Source: Rubellimicrobium aerolatum (GTDB lineage Bacteria; Pseudomonadota; Alphaproteobacteria; Rhodobacterales; Rhodobacteraceae). From it: a stretch of 64,000 bases of DNA. The notes under the pieces are model-generated. The model saw only the letters and a list, made by a program, of their open reading frames with translations. It ran no database searches and had not been told where the DNA came from. Below, piece after piece: positions 35,790-44,129 of the stretch (the first letter of the stretch is position 1; every line of letters starts with the position of its first letter). A program made the position numbers and the translations under genes. The stretch is from assembly GCF_017872975.1 (NCBI RefSeq), contig NZ_JAGGJP010000005.1, positions 186,001 through 250,000 on the forward strand, read 5' to 3'.

Positions 35790-37021
35790 GCGGGGCCGAA
35801 GAGGTAGGGGGCCAGCGCCTCCTGCACGGAGGCCTGGATCAGGGCCTGCGCGCGGGGGAGGTCGGAGAGCCCTTCGGCGCGGTCGAGGGTGGCGGGGGCG
35901 AAGGCCTGGAGGAGGAAGGGGTCGGGGAGGGTCCGGCCCTCGAAGGCCGCGCGGAGGCGCGACAGGGCGGCCTGGGCCTCGGGCTGGGGCCAGTAGTAGC
36001 GGATGCGGTCGGCGTAGGAGGTGTGCCGCTGGAGGCGGAGGTCGGCGGCCCAGGGGTCGAGGTGCTTCTGCCAGTGGCGGGGGTCGGCGAGCATCAGCCG
36101 CTCCATCGTGCCGGGGAGGTCGCCCGCGTCCCATCCGGCGAGGCGCGCGAGGGCGTCGAGGCCATAGACCGCCTCGCGCCACGCGAAGGTGAGCGCGGGG
36201 CCGACCTTCTGGAAGGCGAAGCCGAGGGCGGCGAGACGGGGGAAGGCCTGCGCGTGCTGGTAGTCGGTGGAATGGGCCTCCAGCACCACGCCGTCATGGT
36301 GGGCGACGGCCTGCCGGAGGCCGGGGTCGCGGGTCAGGGGAAGGCGGTGGACCTCCAACGCGCCGAACTCCACGCCGGGCTGGACGACGAGGGCGCCGAT
36401 GCGGCCGAGGCCCCGGAGGGCGTCCACGTGGGCGTCGAGCGTGGCGCGGGCGGCCTGCGGCGTGGTGGGGACGATGCCGTGCTCGCCCGCCCGCGCGCCG
36501 CCGGGGGGCGGAACCTCGGTGCCGACGACGAACAGGAGGTCGGGGGCTTCCCCCACCGCCGCACGGGCGAGGGTCGCGGCGCGGGGGACGGTCACGGCGT
36601 CGGGGAGCTGGGCGGGCTCGCCCAAGCAGCCTTCGGAGCAGTCGAGGTGGATCTTGGAGAAGCCCGCGCGGACATAGGCGCGGATCATGGTTTCGGCGCG
36701 GGCCATGGCCTCGGCGGGCGGGAGGTGGCGCCAAGCCTGGGGCCCGAGGTGGTCGCCCCCCAAGACGGCCTGCGCGCGGTCGAGGCCCACGCGGTCGGCG
36801 ATCCCGTGGACCGTCGCCACGAAGTCGGCGGGGCGCTGGCCGGTGTAGCCGCCGTCCTGGTTCACCTGGTTGGACGTGGCCTCGACCACCAGCGGGCGGC
36901 CGAGCTGGCGCGCGAGGCGGAGGGACGCCTCCAGCACCTCGGGGTGGGCGGAGCAGACGGAGGGGATGGCGGCGGGCTCGCCGGCGCGGTTGCGGGCGAT
37001 GATGTCGAGGAGGAGGCTCAC
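35786..37021 (-). CDS. Tagatose-bisphosphate aldolase non-catalytic subunit (GatZ/KbaZ-like)
   Basis: A 411-residue protein of the GatZ/KbaZ family, which stabilises the class II tagatose-1,6-bisphosphate aldolase (GatY/KbaY) in galactitol and N-acetylgalactosamine breakdown. Diagnostic segments are IPSVCSAHPEVLEASLRLA, VEATSNQVNQDGGYTGQRPADF, LGGDHLGPQAWRHLPPAEAM, FSKIHLDCSEGC and VGTEVPPPGG. The start is GTG 37021, overlapping the agaS stop (GTGA). No catalytic gatY/kbaY gene is in the window. Some solitary family members may be enzymes in their own right; that cannot be judged here. Confidence 0.88.
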   Translation of the reverse strand: MSLLLDIIARNRAGEPAAIPSVCSAHPEVLEASLRLARQLGRPLVVEATSNQVNQDGGYTGQRPADFVATVHGIADRVGLDRAQAVLGGDHLGPQAWRHLPPAEAMARAETMIRAYVRAGFSKIHLDCSEGCLGEPAQLPDAVTVPRAATLARAAVGEAPDLLFVVGTEVPPPGGARAGEHGIVPTTPQAARATLDAHVDALRGLGRIGALVVQPGVEFGALEVHRLPLTRDPGLRQAVAHHDGVVLEAHSTDYQHAQAFPRLAALGFAFQKVGPALTFAWREAVYGLDALARLAGWDAGDLPGTMERLMLADPRHWQKHLDPWAADLRLQRHTSYADRIRYYWPQPEAQAALSRLRAAFEGRTLPDPFLLQAFAPATLDRAEGLSDLPRAQALIQASVQEALAPYLFGPA

Positions 37022-38109
37022 GGTTTCACCTTGTGCAGGCGGAGGCCCTGGACGACGCGGGTGAGCGTGCCCTGGCCCGCGAAGGGGTCGTCCACGGGGA
37101 GGCCGAGGCGGTCGGCGAGGGTGGCGGCAAGGACCTGGGCGAAGGGCACGACCAGCGCCGCGCCCCATTCCGCGCCGTCGGGCATGGGCACGTCGAGGTC
37201 GCCGCCAGGGCCGAGGGTGAGGACGCGGGTCTCGGGATGCGTCGCGCGCAGCTCGGCGGCGAGGTCGTCCTCGTAGAGGGCGGCATGGCGGTCGGGGGAG
37301 CGCAGGAGCACCACGTCGGCCGCGCCGCGCAAGGCCGCGCGGGGGCCGTGGCGGAAGCCGAGGGGGGTGTCCCAGACGGCGGGGATCATCCCGGCGGTCA
37401 GTTCCGTGACCTTGAGCGCGCATTCGCGGGCGGCGGGCTGGAGGGGGCCGGTGCCGAGGAAGACCAGACGCTCGGGCGTGCGGGCGGCGCGGGCGGCGTC
37501 CTCGTAGAGGGGAAGGAGGCGGCGGAGGTGGGCCGCGTGCTCGGGGATCGGCTGCGCGCCTTCGGGGGCGAGGAGCGCGAGCGCGGTCAGGAGCATGGCC
37601 GTGAAGCTGCCGGTCATGGCGAAGCCCGCGTCATGGGCGGCCTCGGGCAGGGTCAGGACGTGGAACGGGGCGGGGCGGAGGCGCGGGTCGGGGTGGGTCT
37701 TGGGCGCGCGGGTGGCGAGGGTGCCCGCCGCGTTGCAGGTGACGTGGAGGCGCGCGGTCTCGGGCGACAGGGCGTCGAGGGCGTCGAGGGTGGCGACGCT
37801 CTCGGCGGTGTCGCCGGAGCGGCTGAACTGGATCACCAGCGCCTTGGTGGGGAGAAAGGCGCGCGGGCGGGCCACGAGGTCGGTCGTGGGGAGGGCGCGC
37901 AGGCGCGGGTGGATCACGCCGTCGAGGGCGGTCGCCACGATCTCGCCCAGCAGCGCCGAGCTGCCGGCGCCGCAGAGCCAGACCTCCTTGGCGGCGAGCA
38001 TGGCGATCCAGTCGCGGGCGTCGCGCAGGGCGGGGCTACGGGACAGGGCGTCCCAGAGGTCGGGCTGGCCCTGGATCTCGCGCCAGGTCGCGGTGTGCTG
38101 GAGGCTCAT
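37018..38109 (-). CDS. SIS-domain sugar isomerase/deaminase, AgaS-like
   Basis: A 363-residue protein with two SIS sugar-isomerase domains. The first has CGAGSSALLGEIVA and IQFSRSGDTAESVATL; the second has VFLGTGPLQPAARECALKVTELTAGMIPAVWDTPLGFRHGPRAAL. The AgaS group converts galactosamine-6-phosphate to tagatose-6-phosphate plus ammonia. The segment TAGMIPAVWDTPLGFRHGP is typical of AgaS rather than GlmS. The ATG overlaps the stop of the short SIS gene upstream. Symbol withheld because glucosamine-specific relatives exist. Confidence 0.87.
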   Translation of the reverse strand: MSLQHTATWREIQGQPDLWDALSRSPALRDARDWIAMLAAKEVWLCGAGSSALLGEIVATALDGVIHPRLRALPTTDLVARPRAFLPTKALVIQFSRSGDTAESVATLDALDALSPETARLHVTCNAAGTLATRAPKTHPDPRLRPAPFHVLTLPEAAHDAGFAMTGSFTAMLLTALALLAPEGAQPIPEHAAHLRRLLPLYEDAARAARTPERLVFLGTGPLQPAARECALKVTELTAGMIPAVWDTPLGFRHGPRAALRGAADVVLLRSPDRHAALYEDDLAAELRATHPETRVLTLGPGGDLDVPMPDGAEWGAALVVPFAQVLAATLADRLGLPVDDPFAGQGTLTRVVQGLRLHKVKP

Positions 38110-38354
38110 CGGGTGCGCGTGACCTTGGACAGGGTTTCGGGGGCGTCGGGGTCGTGGCCGAGGGCCAGCGCGGCGGCGTGGACCACGGGGTAGAGGAGGC
38201 AGAGGAGCAGCGCGGCGGCGTCGGAGGAGCCGCGCGCGACGGTGTAGGCGGCCCGCCAGGAGGGGGGCACGGCGGGCGCGGGGCGCAGCGCCGCCGCCCG
38301 GAAGGCGGGGGCGGCCTCGGCGATCTCTCGGGCCATGTGGGGGCCGGCTTGCAT
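38106..38354 (-). CDS. Truncated SIS-domain protein (N-terminal piece of a NagB-II/AgaS-type enzyme)
   Basis: An 82-residue frame with a good AGGAG site before its ATG. Residues 7-12 (MAREIA) and 40-52 (VARGSSDAAALLL) match the first ~80 residues of sugar-isomerase SIS proteins such as NagB-II (normally about 340 residues), where the second block is the phosphate-binding loop ARGSSDHAA. The rest of the domain is missing: the frame closes at a TGA overlapping the next gene's ATG. It is probably the stump of a deleted or degraded paralogue now serving as a short leader cistron. A functional microprotein is less likely. Confidence 0.6.
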   Translation of the reverse strand: MQAGPHMAREIAEAAPAFRAAALRPAPAVPPSWRAAYTVARGSSDAAALLLCLLYPVVHAAALALGHDPDAPETLSKVTRTR

Positions 38355-38404
38355 GGGGTCTCCTCTCGGGGGTTCATCGGGTGCGCGTCTTGAGGACGTT
38401 ATGC

Positions 38405-38465
38405 ACCGCGATGCGTTGACGGCGAGTGACAGCAACGAACGGTCAGGCCCCGATTCGCGCAACAC
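38405..38465 (+). repeat. Dispersed GTTAAC...GACAGCAACG element, copy 3
   Basis: GCGTTGACGGCGAGTGACAGCAACGAACG at 38412-38440 (GTTGAC here), then GTCAGGCCCC and GATTCGCGCAAC, with GCGAATC at about 38479-38485 able to pair with GATTCGC. It occupies the whole gap between the two minus-strand genes, just upstream of the truncated SIS gene and ending at the stop of the kinase gene. Confidence 0.8.
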
Positions 38466-38483
38466 CCCCCCGAGACGGGCGAA

Positions 38484-39467
38484 TCAGAGGAGGCCGGCGT
38501 CGCGGAACAGCGCGCGGAGGTCGGCCTCGGGGCGCGCGCCGAAGTGGGAGATGACCTCGGCGGCGGCGGCGCAGCCCATGCGGCCGGCCACGTCGAGCCC
38601 CTGCCCCGTCGCGAGGCCGTAGAGGAAACCGGCGGCGAAGAGGTCGCCCGCGCCGGTGGCGTCCACGGGGGTGACGCGGCGGACGGGGACGGTCGTCCGC
38701 TCCTCGCCGCGGATGAGGATCACCTCGTCGCCGGAGCGGGTGCAGACGATCAGGCCGCAGTCGGCGGCGGCCTGCCGGAGCGCGGCATCGAGGTCGGTCT
38801 GGTAGAGCGATTCCCATTCGTGCTGGTTGCCGATGACGTAATCGAGGTCGCGGACGAGACGGCGGAAGTCGGCGCGGTGGCGGTCCACGCAGAAGGGGTC
38901 GGAGAGCGCGATGCCGGCCTGCCCGCCGCCCTGATGGGTGAGGCGGGCGGCGGTCTCGAAGGCCTGCTTTCCGGTGGGCTTGTCGTAGAGGTAGCCTTCG
39001 AGGAACAGGATGTCGGCGCTGGCGGCGACCTGTTCGGGCACGTCGGCGGGGGAGAGTTCCGAGGAGATGCCGAGATAGGTGTTCATCGACCGCTCGCCGT
39101 CGGGGGAGACGAAGATCATCGAGCGGGAGGTGGGCAGGTCGCCGTCGGCGACGGGCGGGTTGGGGAAGTCCGAGCCCTCCTCGGCCAGCGAGGCAGCGTA
39201 GAAGCGGCCCAGCGCGTCGTCGTTCACCCGGCCGATGAAGGCGGTCCTCAGCCCGAGGTTGCCCAGGCCCGCGATGGTGTTGGCGACGGAGCCGCCGGGG
39301 ATCTGGCGGCGGTCGCGCATGGCGGCGTAGAGGATCTCGCCCCGCTCGCGCTCCACGAGCTGCATGATGCCCTTCTGGATGCCCATGAGGTCGAGGAAGG
39401 ACTCGTCGGCCTGGGTGAGGACGTCCACGATGGCGTTGCCGATGCCGACGGCGTGGTAGCGGGTCAT
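38484..39467 (-). CDS. PfkB-family kinase, adenosine kinase-like
   Basis: A 327-residue ribokinase-fold enzyme predicted to phosphorylate adenosine to AMP. It has GIGNAIVDVL, the PfkB signature region GGSVANTIAGLGNLGLRTAFIGRV, YLGISSELSP, NQHEWESLYQ and the anion-hole/catalytic motif VDATGAGDLFAAGFLYGL, whose second Asp is the base. Bacterial sequences of this exact type are commonly annotated as adenosine kinase; another nucleoside or sugar is not excluded. Its ATG overlaps the nth stop (ATGA). It is not clearly part of the amino-sugar operon downstream. Confidence 0.85.
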   Translation of the reverse strand: MTRYHAVGIGNAIVDVLTQADESFLDLMGIQKGIMQLVERERGEILYAAMRDRRQIPGGSVANTIAGLGNLGLRTAFIGRVNDDALGRFYAASLAEEGSDFPNPPVADGDLPTSRSMIFVSPDGERSMNTYLGISSELSPADVPEQVAASADILFLEGYLYDKPTGKQAFETAARLTHQGGGQAGIALSDPFCVDRHRADFRRLVRDLDYVIGNQHEWESLYQTDLDAALRQAAADCGLIVCTRSGDEVILIRGEERTTVPVRRVTPVDATGAGDLFAAGFLYGLATGQGLDVAGRMGCAAAAEVISHFGARPEADLRALFRDAGLL

Positions 39468-40111
39468 GCGGGGGTCTTCTCCTCAAAGGTGCACAGGTCG
39501 CGGATCGGGCAGATGGGGCACTTGGGCTTGCGGGCGACGCAGGTGTAGCGGCCGTGCAGGATCAGCCAGTGGTGGGACAGCTTCTGGAACTCCACGGGGA
39601 CGTGGTTCTCCAGGGCGCGTTCCACGGCCACCACGTCCGCGCCCAGGGCGACGCCGGTGCGGTTGCCGACGCGGAAGACGTGGGTGTCCACGGGCTGGGA
39701 GGGGAAGCCCCACCACATGTTGAGGACGACGTTCGCCGTCTTGCGCCCCACGCCGGGGAGGGATTCGAGCGCGGCGCGGGAGGAGGGCACCTCGCCGCCG
39801 TAGGTCTGGACGAGGAGCTCGGACAGGCGGATGACGTTCTTGGCCTTGTTGCGGTAAAGGCCGATCGTCTTGATGTAGGGGATCAGGCCCTCCTCGCCCA
39901 GGGCCAGCATCTTCTGCGGCGTGTCGGCGAGGGGGAAGAGGTCGCGGGTGGCCTTGTTCACGCTGGCGTCGGTGGCCTGCGCCGAAAGGGCGACGGCGAC
40001 GAGGAGCGTGAAGGCGTTGAGGTGCTCCAGCTCGCCCTTGGGATGGGGGTCGAGGTCGCGCAGGCGCGTGAAGACCTCGACCTGCTCGGCGTAGGTGAGT
40101 TGGCGGGACAT
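39464..40111 (-). CDS. nth: Endonuclease III
   Basis: DNA glycosylase/AP lyase for oxidised pyrimidines. The 215-residue protein has the helix-hairpin-helix LESLPGVGRKTANVVL with the catalytic lysine, the catalytic aspartate in VDTHVFRV, and a C-terminal [4Fe-4S] cluster motif CVARKPKCPICPIRDLC (spacing C-x6-C-x2-C-x5-C). Length and spacing are normal. First gene of a two-gene unit with the kinase; divergent from the AraC-MGMT gene at 40208. Confidence 0.95.
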   Translation of the reverse strand: MSRQLTYAEQVEVFTRLRDLDPHPKGELEHLNAFTLLVAVALSAQATDASVNKATRDLFPLADTPQKMLALGEEGLIPYIKTIGLYRNKAKNVIRLSELLVQTYGGEVPSSRAALESLPGVGRKTANVVLNMWWGFPSQPVDTHVFRVGNRTGVALGADVVAVERALENHVPVEFQKLSHHWLILHGRYTCVARKPKCPICPIRDLCTFEEKTPA

Positions 40112-40207
40112 GGGGCGGGGTTAGCGGGGCGGCGCGGTTCCCGCAAGTTCCGGGTCGCGGCGGGGCGCGTGGTCCCCTACCCTTTCGGGACCGGCGCGGA
40201 GGGGATC

Positions 40208-41092
40208 ATGGATCAGGGCTACCATTACGGCGTGATGCGGCGGGCCATCGAGCTGATGGATGGGGCCGAGGCTCCGCTGTCGCTGGAGGAGCTGGCGGCG
40301 GCGATGGGGATGAGCGGGGCGCATTTCCAGCGGGTGTTCTCGGCCTGGGCGGGGGTGTCGCCGAAGCGGTACCAGCAGCACCTCGCGCTCGGGCGGGCGA
40401 AGGCGCTGCTGCGCGAAAGGCGGGCGGTGCTGGAGGTGGCGGACGCCGTGGGGCTGTCGGGGGGGTCGCGGCTGCACGACCTGTTCCTGCGGTGGGAGGC
40501 GATGACTCCGGGGGAGTTCGCGCGCGGCGCGGAGGGGGTGGAGCTGCGGGCGGGCGTGTTCGATTCGCCCTTCGGGCCGGTGGTGGCGATGGGGACCGGG
40601 CGGGGGCTCTGCGGGCTGGGGTTCGCGGGGGAGCAGGGCGAGGACGCGGTGCGGGCGGACCTGGGGGCACGCTGGCCGGGGGCGCGGGTGGTGGAGGACC
40701 GCGCGGCGCTGGCGGGGTGGGTCGATGGGGCCTTCGGCGGGCGGGGGGCGGCGCTGCACGTCAGGGGCGGGCCGTTCCAGATCAAGGTCTGGGAGGCGCT
40801 TCTGGCGATCCCCGAGGGGTCGGTCGCGACCTACGGCGAGATCGCGCGGGCCATCGGGCATCCGGGCGCGGTGCGGGCGGTGGGGACGGCGGTCGGGCGC
40901 AACCCGGTCGGCTGGCTGATCCCCTGCCACCGCGCCATCCGGGGGACGGGGGAGCTGGGCGGCTACCGCTGGGGGCTGCCGGTCAAGCGGGCCATGCTGG
41001 GCTGGGAGTCGGCCAGGGCCGAGGGGCAGGCCGAGGGCCGGGAAGCGAAGCGGGCCGGTGAGCGGAGCCCTGCCGAGGCGGCGGGAACATAG
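40208..41092 (+). CDS. AraC-type HTH fused to O6-methylguanine-DNA methyltransferase
   Basis: A 294-residue protein. Residues about 10-100 form a double helix-turn-helix of AraC type (LSLEELAAAMGMSGAHFQRVFSAWAGVSPKRY, then VLEVADAVGLSGGSRLHDLF). Residues about 115-275 are an MGMT domain with FQIKVWEALLAIPEGSVATYGEIA and the acceptor Cys240 in IPCHRAI. This is the Ada layout without the N-terminal zinc domain whose cysteine senses methylphosphotriesters. It should repair O6-methylguanine and may regulate genes, but lacks the usual Ada sensor. The long frame upstream of 40208 lies over nth and is not used. Confidence 0.9.
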   Translation: MDQGYHYGVMRRAIELMDGAEAPLSLEELAAAMGMSGAHFQRVFSAWAGVSPKRYQQHLALGRAKALLRERRAVLEVADAVGLSGGSRLHDLFLRWEAMTPGEFARGAEGVELRAGVFDSPFGPVVAMGTGRGLCGLGFAGEQGEDAVRADLGARWPGARVVEDRAALAGWVDGAFGGRGAALHVRGGPFQIKVWEALLAIPEGSVATYGEIARAIGHPGAVRAVGTAVGRNPVGWLIPCHRAIRGTGELGGYRWGLPVKRAMLGWESARAEGQAEGREAKRAGERSPAEAAGT

Positions 41093-41183
41093 TTATCGCC
41101 GCGCCGTTATCGCTTATCAGTGGAGCCCCGGCCAGACGGGTCGGGCTGGGGCGCGTCCGCGCCCGCCTTGAAGGAACGAAGAC

Positions 41184-41837
41184 ATGGTTTTCCAACGACT
41201 CACCCTTTCGCTCGCCGCCGGGTCGGTGCTGGTCCTTGCGGCCTGCCAGGCCCCGGCGCCGGGGCAGGATGTCAGCCAGACGCGCAACGCCGCCGCCATC
41301 GGCGCGGGCGTGGGGGCGCTGGCCGGAGCGCTGACCGGCGACAACCCGGAGGAGCGGGTTCGCAACGCCGCCATCGGCGCGGCGGTGCTGGGCGCGGCGG
41401 GCGCCGGCGTGGGCACGCTGCTGGACCGGCAGGAGGCCGAGCTGCGGTCGCAACTGGGGTCGGGCACGGTGACGAACACCGGGAGCCAGCTGGTGGTGAC
41501 GCTGCCGCAGGACATCCTGTTCGGGACCGATTCGGCCTCGGTGTCGCTCCAGTCGCAGGGCGACCTGCGGGCGGTGGCGACCTCGCTCAACAACTATCCG
41601 GCGACGACGGTGAACGTGGTCGGGCACACCGACAGCACGGGCGACGCCGCCTACAACCAGGACCTGTCGGAGCGGCGCGCGAGCGCGGTGGCGGCGGTGC
41701 TGCGCGGGTCGGGCGTCAACCCCGGGCGCATCAACATCGTCGGGCGGGGCGAGGACGCGCCCATCGCGTCGAACCTGACCCCCGAGGGGCGCCAGCAGAA
41801 CCGGCGCGTGGAGATCATCATCACGCCCAACGCCTGA
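41184..41837 (+). CDS. OmpA-family lipoprotein
   Basis: A 217-residue exported protein. The signal peptide ends in the lipobox LVLAAC (Cys at about residue 21), so it is predicted to be lipidated and held in the outer membrane. A glycine-zipper segment (AAAIGAGVGALAGALTG and AAIGAAVLGAAGAGVGTLL) precedes a C-terminal OmpA-like peptidoglycan-binding domain with VVGHTDSTGDAAYNQDLSERRA and QQNRRVEI. The layout matches YiaD-type lipoproteins. Upstream, GTTATCGC occurs twice 14 bases apart (about 41091-41112). A clear terminator follows. Confidence 0.92.
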   Translation: MVFQRLTLSLAAGSVLVLAACQAPAPGQDVSQTRNAAAIGAGVGALAGALTGDNPEERVRNAAIGAAVLGAAGAGVGTLLDRQEAELRSQLGSGTVTNTGSQLVVTLPQDILFGTDSASVSLQSQGDLRAVATSLNNYPATTVNVVGHTDSTGDAAYNQDLSERRASAVAAVLRGSGVNPGRINIVGRGEDAPIASNLTPEGRQQNRRVEIIITPNA

Positions 41838-41858
41838 CGGCGCGAGGGCGGAAACAGG

Positions 41859-41889
41859 AAGGGCCGCCGGTTCGCCCGGCGGCCCTTTT
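41859..41889. terminator. Rho-independent terminator, bidirectional
   Basis: AAGGGCCGCCGG (41859-41870) pairs perfectly with CCGGCGGCCCTT (41876-41887) around TTCGC, followed by T residues to 41889. It lies between the convergent OmpA-lipoprotein and atpF genes. This is the best classical terminator in the window. Confidence 0.9.
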
Positions 41890-41910
41890 CCGTTGGCCCC
41901 CGAGGGGCGG

Positions 41911-42471
41911 TCAGTTCAGGCGCTGGGCCACGGTGGCGATGGACTGGTCCACGAGGCGGGCGCGGTCCGTGGGCGTCATCTGCCGGGCCAGCACCTCCTG
42001 GGCGGCGGCGATGGCGACGGTGATGGCGCGGTCGCGCACCTCGCGCAGGGCCTTGGCCTGGGCGGCGGCGATCTGCTCCTCCGCGCCGGCGATGCGGCGC
42101 TGGACGGCCTGGGCGGCGTCGGCGCGGGCCTGGGCGGCGGCGCGCTCGGCCTCCGCGCGGGCGTCGGCCACGATGCGCTCGGCCTGGGCGGCCATCTCCT
42201 GCCGCTTGCGGTCGAAGGAGGCGACGAGGGTCTGGGCCTCCTCGCGCAGGGCGCGGGCCTCGGCGAGGTCGCGGCGGATGCCGTCGGCCCGCTGGTCGAG
42301 GAGCGCCGTCAGCTTTCCGGGCACGCCGAAGTAGACCAGGAGCCCGACGACCAGCAGGAAGGCCAGCAGCACGATGAAGTTCGTGTTGTGGAGCGAGAAG
42401 AACCCGTATTCCGTCGCCGCGAAGGCGGGCGAGGCGGCGAGCGTGAGCGCCAGGGTCGCGAGCTTCCTCAT
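41911..42471 (-). CDS. atpF: F0F1 ATP synthase subunit b
   Basis: Peripheral-stalk subunit linking the F0 rotor housing to F1. The 186-residue protein has an N-terminal signal-like/transmembrane segment (FIVLLAFLLVVGLLVYFGVP, about 32-51) and a long, charged, alanine-rich helix (about 52-165) that forms the stalk coiled coil. Its ATG is one base from the stop of the b' gene (TGA-x-ATG arrangement). Last of the five-gene F0 operon; F1 genes are not in the window, as is usual in this order. Confidence 0.92.
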   Translation of the reverse strand: MRKLATLALTLAASPAFAATEYGFFSLHNTNFIVLLAFLLVVGLLVYFGVPGKLTALLDQRADGIRRDLAEARALREEAQTLVASFDRKRQEMAAQAERIVADARAEAERAAAQARADAAQAVQRRIAGAEEQIAAAQAKALREVRDRAITVAIAAAQEVLARQMTPTDRARLVDQSIATVAQRLN

Positions 42472-42472
42472 G

Positions 42473-43015
42473 TCAGCCTCCCACGCGGGCGGAGACGGCC
42501 CGGTCCACGGCGGTTTCATCGACCTGCCCGCCAAGGACGCGCAGGATCTCGCGCGCGGTGTCGCGGGCGACCTCGGCCACGGAGCCCTGGGCCTGCGACT
42601 GGATCTCGGCGACGGCGCGGGCGCCTTCGGCGGCGCGGGCCTCGATCTGGGCGTCGGCCTGGGCCAGCGCGGCGTCGAGGTCGGCCTTGATGGCGTCGCG
42701 GGTCGCCTGGGCGATGCGGTTGGATTCGGCGCGGGCCTCGGCCACGGCCTTGTCATAGGCGGCCTGGGCGTCGCGGGCCTGGGCGCGCAGCGCCTCGGCG
42801 GCGGACAGGTCGCTGGCGATCGTCCCCTCGCGGGTGGCGAGGGTGGAGCCGATGCGCGGCAGGGCCATCCGGGACAGGATGAAGTAGATCGCGACCAGCG
42901 CGACCACCGCCCAGAAGATCAGGTTGTCGAAATAGGCCGGCTGCAGGAGGGGGATCGGCCCCTCGGTCGGGACGGCCGTGCCATGCGTGAGCTCGGCTGT
43001 GGCGTCGTGCTCCAT
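42473..43015 (-). CDS. atpX: F0F1 ATP synthase subunit b'
   Basis: Second, diverged stalk subunit found in photosynthetic bacteria and many alphaproteobacteria. The 180-residue protein starts MEHDATAELTHGTAVPTEG, then one membrane helix (LIFWAVVALVAIYFILSRMALPRI, about 29-52) and an Ala/Glu-rich coiled coil. GAGGAG precedes ATG 43015; an in-frame TTG at 43036 is less likely. Symbol atpX follows Rhodobacter usage; atpG is also used for this gene. Confidence 0.9.
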   Translation of the reverse strand: MEHDATAELTHGTAVPTEGPIPLLQPAYFDNLIFWAVVALVAIYFILSRMALPRIGSTLATREGTIASDLSAAEALRAQARDAQAAYDKAVAEARAESNRIAQATRDAIKADLDAALAQADAQIEARAAEGARAVAEIQSQAQGSVAEVARDTAREILRVLGGQVDETAVDRAVSARVGG

Positions 43016-43089
43016 CGGTGACTCCTCGTGGCGCAAGCGAAGGCGGCGGGATCGTGACCCCGCCGCCGTTCAGGACTGAGGGACGGGGA

Positions 43090-43326
43090 TCAGACCGCGA
43101 ACAGCAGCAGGAGCGCCACGAGGAAGGCGAAGATGCCGAGGGCTTCGGCGAAGGCGAGGCCGATGAAGAGCGTCGCGGTCTGCGAGGCGGCGGCCGACGG
43201 GTTGCGGAGCGCGCCGCCGAGGTAGTTGGCGGCCACGTTGCCCACCCCGATCGCCGCGAGGCCCGAGCCGATCGCCGCGAGGCCAGCGCCCATGAACTGG
43301 CCGAGTTCGCCGATATTGCCTTCCAT
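43090..43326 (-). CDS. atpE: F0F1 ATP synthase subunit c
   Basis: Proteolipid of the proton-driven rotor ring. The 78-residue protein has two helices joined by a short polar loop with NPSAA: a glycine-rich first helix ([21 protein letters not shown]) and a second with the proton-binding Glu in [20 protein letters not shown]. The sequence fits the Glu-type c subunit. A 38-bp gap to atpB and 74 bp to b' gene; the gap after atpE has a stem (GGCGGGATC/GACCCCGCC-like, about 43046-43067). Confidence 0.95.
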   Translation of the reverse strand: MEGNIGELGQFMGAGLAAIGSGLAAIGVGNVAANYLGGALRNPSAAASQTATLFIGLAFAEALGIFAFLVALLLLFAV

Positions 43327-43364
43327 TTCGTTCTCCTTGAGTGGGAAGGGTTAAACCGAAGCCG

Positions 43365-44129
43365 TCAGTGGCCCGGATGCAGCGCGTCCTTGAGGTAGAC
43401 GCACGTGAGGATGGTGAAGACGTAGGCCTGGATGCCGGCCACCAGGATCTCGATCCCGTAGATGGCGGCGACGCCGAGGACCGCGAGGGGGCTGATCGCC
43501 GCCACCTGCGCGAAGCCCGCGAAGACCTTGATGACCGTGTGGCCCGCCATGATGTTGCCGGCGAGACGGATGGAGTGGCTGACGGGGCGCACGAAGTAGG
43601 AGATGAGCTCGATCACCGCGATGATCGGGCGCAGGAACAGCGGCGCGTCGGTCATCCAGAACAGGCCCAGGAACTTCTTGCCGTTCAGGACGAAGCCCAG
43701 GACCGTCACGAACAGGAACACGCCGAAGCCGAGAAGCGCCGTGACCGCGATGTGCGAGGTCGCGGTGAACGAGAGCGGCAGCAGGCCGAAGAAGTTCGTG
43801 AACAGGATGAAGAGGAAGAGCGTCAGGATCAGCGGGAAGAAGCGGCCCGCGTCGTGGCCCGCCACGTCGTCCACCATCTTGCGGATGAAGGAATAGATCA
43901 GCTCGGCGACCGACTGGGCGCGGCCGGGGATGACCGAGCGCGAGCCGGTGGAGAGGACGAACAGCAGGAAGATCGCGAGGACGGAGATCGCCATCCAGAG
44001 CGTCGCGTTGGTGAGCGCGAAGAACGACGGGTTGTAGTCCGCGCCGCCCGTCCCGAACAGGGGCGTGAGCTGGAACTGGTCGAGGGGGTGGAAGGTCAGG
44101 CCCACCGCCTCATGCGCCGTTTCTTCCAT
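43365..44129 (-). CDS. atpB: F0F1 ATP synthase subunit a
   Basis: Stator channel of the proton turbine. The 254-residue protein has about six membrane helices; the essential arginine lies in [14 protein letters not shown] and the conserved downstream glutamine/Tyr region in [22 protein letters not shown]. The N-terminal [21 protein letters not shown] is typical of alphaproteobacteria. Its start lies inside the end of atpI (20-bp overlap). Confidence 0.96.
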   Translation of the reverse strand: MEETAHEAVGLTFHPLDQFQLTPLFGTGGADYNPSFFALTNATLWMAISVLAIFLLFVLSTGSRSVIPGRAQSVAELIYSFIRKMVDDVAGHDAGRFFPLILTLFLFILFTNFFGLLPLSFTATSHIAVTALLGFGVFLFVTVLGFVLNGKKFLGLFWMTDAPLFLRPIIAVIELISYFVRPVSHSIRLAGNIMAGHTVIKVFAGFAQVAAISPLAVLGVAAIYGIEILVAGIQAYVFTILTCVYLKDALHPGH

